Assembly: GCA_023897205.1 (NCBI GenBank)
Contig: JAHWDD010000010.1
Coordinates: 1,426,001-1,490,000, forward strand
Length of the DNA stretch: 64,000 nt
Origin: Exophiala sp. HKRS030
Lineage: Eukaryota > Ascomycota > Eurotiomycetes > Chaetothyriales > Herpotrichiellaceae
Direction of reading: 5' to 3'
Each line of letters begins with the position of its first letter. Position 1 is the stretch's first letter. Position numbers and translations under genes: made by a program. A model generated the notes under the pieces. That model was not told the origin of the DNA and searched no databases. It was given only the letters and a program-made list of their open reading frames with translations. Positions 57,240 through 64,000 of the stretch are shown here, one piece after another.

Positions 57240-58806
57240 TGTTTGTTATACAGATAGGGGAGTAGTAGTAGGTGTTGATATGGCTAATGTCTGAAGCTCA
57301 CTAGATACAGAAAGGAAGAGCTGTTGTGCTCCATTGTGGGTGGTAGCAACATTATACCATTTCCTAAGTTACAATCGTTCTCGATGGCGTGATCACCTCT
57401 TTACCTGTTCAAGCCAGCAAAAGCTAGCTCCAACTGTGCACGGCATGATTACGCTGTCGAGTCTCAATTGTTCCGGCAGCGGTATCTTCGCCGCGTCAAG
57501 TGAAGCAGGAAACTTGATTGTATCCATGCCAAATGGTTTATGATGATAGAAGCTCCCGAGAAATGGCAAAGCTTCCCTTCCTTACTTGAGACTGTGCCAA
57601 GAATGGTGGCGTTAATGGGCGTCTCGGCCATCACCAACCAGTGTTTGTGCTGGGAAGCCACAAGCCAATTCTTGGCATCAGATAAACCTCGGGGGCTTCA
57701 TACCTATTGACACACCTTCGTGCTAGGCCCCAGATCTCTAAAGAATTGAATTAAACCAGCTAGCATGACTATTATACGGTACTTCTTCCAAGTGTAGAAA
57801 TCATGGAAATTCCTTACAATTTTTCATATCAATAGACTCTGACGATGAAGGAGAAGCTATATTGAAATGAACGCTAACAACTAGTCGCTGGTCTCTTCAC
57901 ACTAACGGAGCTCTTTGGATCACGCATCTCCGTGAGAACGATCTAACGTGGAAGTATATAGACGAGGGTGCAGTGAGCACGCAGCAGAAACAGCCTACTT
58001 ATGAGAACGGTGCTTGTGACATTGCATCGAGAGTCATGTACTCTCACTATTTGAAACTTTACATGGCCCGCGATTGTACGACACATGTTTACAGATGGAC
58101 TTTATAAGCTTAATAAAGCCTGATCCTTATCTTCGATGTGGGGTGGATTACGGGTTTCCATTCGCCTATTCGCAAACATCGAATGCAGGCATCGATGTTG
58201 TAAGTTCGACTTGTGCTCGCTAGTTGAGCTATCTTTCGGCTTGGCCTTAACCCTTGACTTCGGTCGGCATCAGTGAGCCACCATTATGCTTTGTAGTAGC
58301 ACTTATTGCGAATCTAACCACTATCCGCATGCCATCTCAGCAGGAGCATCGAGCGGATGTGGCACTAGCATCGAGCATGTTCATTCATCAAGACGATATA
58401 CTTCGAACGCATCGACGAGACTGTGGAACAGGTGCAGATTGGCATGCGTCTTCGACGTGTCGTATAACTATGCACCTTGCCACAAGTCATGTCGGTGTTG
58501 GACGAGCCCTCTGAAGATCAATCATGATCTTCTGAAATTCTCACCCGGGTCGACTGTAACATGTGTCCTCGTTCAAGCACCGGTGCTCGTTTCTAGGTTT
58601 CGACGATTTTGATATCTGGCAAAGCCACGGCGACCTCCATGATCTTGAGAATTTTGCAATCTCCACGATTGTTGAAGGCACGAAGGCAGCGATGACTATC
58701 TTCGATCAATTGTTCCAGCTTGAGAGGAAAGAGTTAGCGTCGAAGTCCCTTTAGCAGTGCAGGGATAGCTCCCACTCTGATTGATTTGAATCATATCTCA
58801 ATATAT
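57240..58806. other. intergenic, no supported gene
   Basis: 1.6 kb upstream of the Liz1-like gene. Frames of 60-110 codons at 58254-58754 show no domain and overlap in two frames. It should contain the permease promoter. Confidence 0.4.
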
Positions 58807-59148
58807 TCAAGCGCTGAACGACCGTCTCCTGGAAACCCTTCGTGGAGCTCTTTTGTCTACAGGGTCCCAGAAGTCGGGGAAAGTCTCGACATTTGGTGAG
58901 GTAGAGTTCATTCGGAGATAAGCTCGAATTGGCGGACTTTTAGCGGCGAGATCTCGAAGCAATTCATCGGCTTCATTGTTTTTCAGTAGGTCGACCAGGT
59001 TGAGTGTGGGATACGCCATCGCAGTATCGGATTGATGGTGTACATAATCTTTCTCCATGAGCTCATCACTTGCTTCGGATTGAGCTGGAGATAGACTTCT
59101 GGTGCGAATTACCAGGCCGCGTAGCTCTGTCAATTTCTGGCCTGCCAT
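58807..59148 (-). CDS. hypothetical small protein
   Basis: A 113-codon frame starting at an ATG (MAGQKLTELRG) with reasonable composition: a charged N-terminal part, YPTLNLVDLLKNNEADELLRDLAAKSPP in the middle, suggesting helices, and an Arg/Ser-rich end. I do not recognise a family. It may be a real small protein, or an exon of a larger gene whose other parts I could not find. The surrounding sequence has no other coding support. Confidence 0.3.
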   Translation of the reverse strand: MAGQKLTELRGLVIRTRSLSPAQSEASDELMEKDYVHHQSDTAMAYPTLNLVDLLKNNEADELLRDLAAKSPPIRAYLRMNSTSPNVETFPDFWDPVDKRAPRRVSRRRSFSA

Positions 59149-60135
59149 GATGAAGTGAGTTGAATAGATTTGGTTGCGAATACTGATGGGAAGCCCAGAT
59201 CCGCAAAATCTTAACAGGAAGTAATGATGAATCCGAGCACTGGATGCAAATGCTATTGTTATATACTTCCCACTCTGTCAAAAATTGCAGAAGTTAAGGC
59301 CTCTCAAAAACAACTGTCACCATATGGCGCAATTTCCCAAGCATATTGAGCGACAATCTGACCTTCCCAGCCGTTTGGCACATCAAGCATTACCCCAGAA
59401 ATGGTGGCAATTGTTCAAGCCTCGGGCAAATGACCAGGAATGTGGCCAATCATTAATTGCTTAGTGGGCGATGCTGCCATTGCCAGCCTCGCTTGCGTGA
59501 TACACGCGTGGTGGTGGTGGCGGTGGCAACGGTGTGATAAGATATGGTGTCCTCAAAATGTGCGCTCTGTGGGGCGATGTGTTTCTTTTGCGTGACAGAC
59601 CATCTCTTTCGATTCACATTGGGGCATTTTCACCCTCTAGCTCTTCGTAGTCCGCGGATCTTGATTGAAGCTTTCGCACGGCATCAGTCTTCTGAGAATC
59701 GCAGCTGTGCTAGGAAAGTAGGCGCAAGTGAGCGTGCAGGCTCGGTCCGGTGGTACAAGACCAAGGTCAAGGCAGTAGGGAGTCATCTCGTAGGAATCGA
59801 TTTCGTGACTAAGATCGCGTGCGCATTATCTTGGCCGACTCTGGTTTCTTCGCATTTTCCTTTGTCTAACTCCGTACGGAGTCGTCCTGAGTATTGAGAT
59901 AGACGACATCATCGCTTGTGCAATCCTTGAACCCGGCACCGAGTCATTACATAATTTTAAAACTCGTGCTGTCTGTATTACGTCTTTAACATCGAAAATG
60001 CTGGAACGCAGCAGGGCTTGCTTCATTCATATGTTTATAGCTTATTTTTCATTGCAGGCTCGCGTCTTGTTCCTTTCTATTGACTCGCTATTGCAAGGCC
60101 GCATCATTACAACACTGCTGCAGCGACTCTCATGT
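59149..60135. other. intergenic, no supported gene
   Basis: 987 bp. A GGTGGTGGTGGCGGTGG stretch at 59509-59526 is a simple repeat. The 117-codon frame at 59544-59897 lacks any recognised motif and is not called. Confidence 0.4.
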
Positions 60136-61371
60136 TCACTCATAATAGTTCTGCACTTTTAGTCCGTTGAATTCGAAAGACGTGCCCTCTCGCTTGTCGA
60201 GGACGGTCTTGTAATGGACGTCCTTGACACGAGCTCGCACATACTCGGTTCCGGTTGGGACTATTCGTGTCTCATCCTTATCCTCGGCGCTCAAAAGACC
60301 TAAGCGATCCAAGAGCGGCGATGGCACAGTCTTCATGGGCGTATTTGCACCTGGACGGCTAAAGTATAGCAATCCAAGACGTGGGATCTGGATCTGATCC
60401 TTTGGTGGTGTCACGACTCGATGAACGGTGGATTTGATGAAGCCTGTTCCCCAAGAGATAAGTATAGACTCCCTTTTGTCGTAATTACATTCACTTACCA
60501 TTCGTCAGGAAAGTCAAAGTATCAGCGGCATTACAAGTAATGCCACCTTCAACTGGCTTAACCGACTTCCATTCTCCTTCAGGCGTGCGGATTTGCAAGC
60601 CAGCGACATGTTGAGAGAAGAGGAGCGTTAAACTTCCGAAATCGGTGTGCCCGCCCTTAGAGTAGGCCTGCGTACGATCCCACTCATCTTGAGTTCTGAC
60701 ATTATATATCATATACCTGAGATGATCGTCTGACTCCTGGTCGTAGTCATGAGCTTTAACCAAGTAATTCTCTGGTAGCTCTAGAATAATGGCGATCAGA
60801 ACGAAGAGTTTTCGTATCACCTTCTCCCAGAGCTCTCGATGGAAAGTGGCAATCTCATCATAATGCTCCTCAACTATCTTATGTTTACCAACATCAGTAT
60901 ATGCCGAGATAGCTTTCGGGATATTAAGCTAATAAAAGTAAGAGAATGAACACATATCATATGCTAATAACAAACCATTTCGATGTTCTCTTTAACACCA
61001 GTGTCACCCACCCAGCGGCTATTCTCTCGATATCCAAAGTATTCTCCTTCAGCAAAGTTACAGGGAAATCTGCGCTTTTCCTCTAGCGGTTCCTTAAAGA
61101 AAGTGTTTCCAACGCTAAATTGGCGAAGGACTCGTGCATCGTCAATTCCTGAATTGACGACAGTCCAGAAGCCAACTCTAGTGACGGCATCGTAGAGCTC
61201 TTTGGCTAGTGCTTGCTTTCCACCAGGCTGATCGAAGCGCGAGAGATCAATCTTGGTCAACGGAGCCCAATCGAGGTTTTCCTTGGTATGGGCTGGGCGG
61301 CTCCATGGCTTCACCAGAATTTGACTTGGAGACACCTTAGAAACAGGGTTTTCAATAGCTGATGGTGCCAT
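60136..61371 (-). CDS. 2-oxoglutarate/Fe(II) oxygenase, isopenicillin N synthase-like
   Basis: Three exons (introns 60929-60975 and 60444-60498) give 377 residues. Start MAPSAIENPVSK at 61371. The N-terminal DIOX_N part contains LTKIDLSRFD, AVTRVGFWTVVNSGI and RRFPCNFAEGEYFGY. The catalytic jelly roll shows HTDFGSLTLLF (His about 226 and Asp), LQIRTPEGEW, then STVHRVV (second His) and PRLGLLYFSRP, where Arg and Ser bind 2-oxoglutarate. The family includes catabolic and biosynthetic hydroxylases and desaturases; the substrate cannot be told. It faces an MFS permease across 0.66 kb, so the two probably act on one compound. Confidence 0.92.
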
Positions 61372-62036
61372 ATTGCGGTTAATTCCAAGGCTTGAAATAA
61401 ACACTCTGGAACTATCGATTTGATAATTGGAGCAAAGAAAGAATGTACCGCTTCAATATCGGGCTTTTGCCTTCTCTTTATAAAGTGCGGGGTCTGCTGA
61501 AAGGTACGTATCTCTATGTGATGGGAGTCAGACCCTGAGACATAAGACCTCCGTTCTGTGTCGGGGAATGCTATCACCACCCACGCTGATTACGTGCTTT
61601 TGTGCTAAAGAGTCGTGATTGCTGCAACCCTCGATGATCCCACGTCAGAAAAATCCTATCGGAGATTTTGCAAATGGGTGGCGCCCCCACACCCAGACGG
61701 AATGCGGGTAGTCAAGATAATTGCTTCTATGAACGTTGCTCTGATACTGGAAGTGCGGCTATCGTCAAAGTCCTGAATGCTAGTCCGGCCTAATACAGAG
61801 ATCATGTTTCGCTATCTGTGCGAATCTGGACCCGTTGAACTTGACTGCAAGGAGTTACTGGGTCGACGTGACGCCTTTTTCTCATTGATGTCGTGATGAA
61901 GAAGCCGTATTGCCGTCTCCTGGTTAAATACCAAGAGCGCAGGCCAGTACACCATGTGCTCTTCTCTCGTGGTTGAGCTGGTCAGTCGTTGGCCCTCAGA
62001 TTCTGGATTAGCAATCATTGACCTTGATTCCCTGAC
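61372..62036. promoter_or_regulatory. divergent promoter, 2OG oxygenase and permease
   Basis: 665 bp between outward-transcribed genes, the fourth enzyme/permease pair. No defined operator was recognised. Confidence 0.4.
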
Positions 62037-63705
62037 ATGCCTGAATTTGTCTTTCCCGGGATGTCGACCGATAAGACACCCGGGGAGACTTTCACCTCCC
62101 AGGCCCCTCCTTCGCCCTCTGACAGTCAGATTGATACTTCGAGTGATATTGCGGTGGACGCAAACTTTGAGAAAAGAGTCAAACGCAAGGTCGACTTCTG
62201 GCTTGTTGGTTTCTACTCGACCGTGTATGTTTTTCGGGTTATCGATTCATCGAATTATTCCAATGCTGCCATTATCAATCTTGAACACGGTACGGGCATA
62301 AAGAAAGAAATGCATTTCACACCTGGCATGTGGGCGTGGACTTTGTCTATCTTCTCATACAGCTATCTAATCTTCGAGCCCACAAACACACTGTTATTAA
62401 AGACCTTCCGACCCTCAAGATGGATGTTCGTCCTCATCCTCGCCTGGGGGATTTGCGCATGCTCAGCAGCAGCTGTCCAAAGCTTCCAGGGCATGATGTG
62501 TGTACGATTCGCTATTGGCGCAGCTGAGGCTGGTTTTGTACGTCTACTTCCTCATCCATGATACCGCGCGTAACCCATGTCTTTATTTACTAATGACAAA
62601 GTAGTACCCTGCCGTGCTCTACCATATGGATTTCTTCTACAAACCCAAGGAACTCCCATGGCGCATCGCCCTATTCTACTCGGTCGGTCAGCTTTCAAGC
62701 GCACTAAGCGGGTTATTAGCCTTTGGAATTTCTTATATGGATGGGCTAGGCAACCTCGCAGGATGGCGTTGGCTCTTTCTCCTCGAAGGATTGCCAGCAA
62801 TCATCCTATCCTTCATCGCGCTTTTCGGGCTGCCAGATTACCCTGAAACGGCACGGATGTTAAATGAGAAAGAACGAGCTTACATGGCCGAGAGACTAAG
62901 TGTTACTGCGCCAAAAGGGAAGAAAGGCAATTGGGACTGGTCATCGCTGAAGATCTTTCTGCGTGACCCAAGCACGTACACTTTTACAGTTTACTGGCTC
63001 GCACATGGTATCGGGGGCTTCGGCATCAATTACGCGCTACCGACCGTAATTTATCAGCTTGGCTTCACGACGACAGCCAAGTCGCAGTTGATGAACATCG
63101 TAAGTTCTGTCTACCTGGTACATCAGCGATATGAGGACGACTAACGCAACCTCAACATAGCCCCCCTACGTCTCGTGCTTCATCTTGCTCAATACGCTAG
63201 GTCGACTTCTGCATAAGAAATGGATTCGTCCATGGACAACCGCTGTCTCAAGTAGGCTTTACTCTTTACCTTTTGATTTCAGCTATTAACACTAACATAA
63301 TCATTCACAGTTGAGGGCACCACCGTCATATGCTACATCATCCTCATCACCGTGCACAGCCCTGTGGTAAAGTACCTGGCACTCATTGTCGCTGTATCTT
63401 GCGCTGGCTCTGCATATCCAGTCATATGGCCTGAACGTATCCGCGCCCTCGAAGGTACTGTTGGAGCTGGCATTGGAATTGGCTGGACAAATGCCATGGC
63501 TCAATTTGGAGGCATCGTCGGACCTCACGTCTACAGCACAGTGTTTGGCCCGAGTTACCATGTCTCATATATAATTTGTTTATGTTTTCTGATCGTGTCG
63601 ATCACGTCGATATTGTTGTCATGGTACTTTGTGATTCAGAAGGACAGAAGACGGCGAGGGCGGCAGGCGAATGACGAAGCAAAAGCGCGAGAAGTCCTTA
63701 ATTAA
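62037..63705 (+). CDS. MFS permease, anion:cation symporter (DAL5-like) family
   Basis: Four exons (introns 62538-62604, 63100-63160, 63252-63310) give 493 residues. The ATG at 62037 is used; MSTDKTPGE eight codons later is an alternative start. Family blocks: KRKVDFWLVGFYSTVYVFRVID, SNYSNAAIINLEHGTGI, SYLIFEPTNTLLLKTFRPSRW, GAAEAGFYPAVLYHMDFFYKP, GWRWLFLLEGLPAI and GLPDYPETARML. The segment VIWPERIRALEGTVGAGIGIGWTNAMAQFGGIVGP near the end is typical. It is more distant from the other permeases of the window than they are from each other. Likely importer for the substrate of the neighbouring 2OG oxygenase (inference). Confidence 0.92.
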
Positions 63706-64000
63706 TTGTTAGACGGAGTGTAACCTAGGTAATTTGATTGTTAGGGGTCTAATATGATATATTGTCAAGTCTAACCTTAATAACTATGAGGCGGTTCTCT
63801 ATTTATTATATAGCAAAAAGGAGTGTAATTCTTCCTCTAATTAAGGCATTCCTTGTTGCCGCATTAACTCCCGAAATAATAGTATACTGTATATATAGGC
63901 CTAAAGAATAAGGCCCTAAAGATTACCTTAATAATAAGCGCTTTATCAGATAGAATAGAAAGAGAAATAGGTACTAAACTAGGGTAGTAAAGAGCGTCTT
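63706..64000. other. AT-rich 3' flank
   Basis: Strongly AT-rich sequence with TATATATAGG-like and TTAATAATAAG runs running to the window edge, resembling the RIP-like island at 36.8-37.9 kb. Probably the edge of a decayed repeat. Confidence 0.5.

Noticed and set aside
58254..58754. Overlapping frames of 63-108 codons
   Set aside because: Two frames cover the same bases and neither shows a domain or splice context.
1..64000. CRISPR arrays, bacterial operons, integrons or phage genes
   Set aside because: No such repeats or genes; spliceosomal introns and fungal transcription factors show a eukaryotic genome.

Overview
The window is genomic DNA of a filamentous ascomycete (Pezizomycotina-type fungus). 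The protein-coding genes are split by short introns of about 45-120 nt with GTRNGT-like donors, CTNAC branch sites and YAG acceptors. There are four Zn2Cys6 fungal transcription factors, five or more DAL5-type MFS permeases, and AT-rich gene-free islands whose repeats differ only by transitions, the pattern left by repeat-induced point mutation (RIP). No species can be named from sequence alone. Most exon structures below were rebuilt by hand; the spliced lengths of all reported multi-exon genes are multiples of three except the two flagged frameshifts.

Layout. 1-0.74 kb: 3' end of an unrecognised membrane protein. 0.74-5.47 kb: gene-poor stretch with one weak candidate exon. 5.5-6.1 kb: membrane-anchored RING-H2 protein. 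6.9-27 kb: a nitrogen/amino-acid catabolic island holding a thiamine-dependent 2-oxo-acid decarboxylase (with an in-frame TGA), a Zn2Cys6 regulator, an ARO8-like aminotransferase, a complete cytosolic-type seryl-tRNA synthetase, an amidase, a second Zn2Cys6 regulator, a stand-alone RidA, a DAL5-type permease and a RidA-amine oxidase fusion. 28-33 kb: a CTF1-like Zn2Cys6 regulator and a GPR1/FUN34/YaaH acetate-type transporter. 33-40 kb: a decay zone with fragments of a sugar transporter and a questin-oxidase-like gene, a transition-only 122-bp tandem repeat and a kinase-like reading frame with one TAG. 40.4-63.7 kb: an oxidative catabolic/transport island with a group A FAD monooxygenase, a Zn2Cys6 regulator, a flavin monooxygenase, a TauD-type dioxygenase, a 2OG-Fe(II) oxygenase and four MFS permeases, two of which carry a single homopolymer frameshift.

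How the genes may work together (inference). Transaminase plus 2-oxo-acid decarboxylase is the core of the Ehrlich route from amino acids to aldehydes. Amidase, amine oxidase and two RidA domains would release ammonia from amides and amines and clear reactive imines. DAL5-type permeases would import substrates, and the Zn2Cys6 proteins would switch the genes. The recurring layout is a catabolic enzyme facing an MFS permease across a 0.55-0.85 kb shared promoter (RidA, FAD monooxygenase, TauD, 2OG oxygenase). The seryl-tRNA synthetase is the odd member and could be a housekeeping gene, a resistance copy or a neofunctionalised enzyme.
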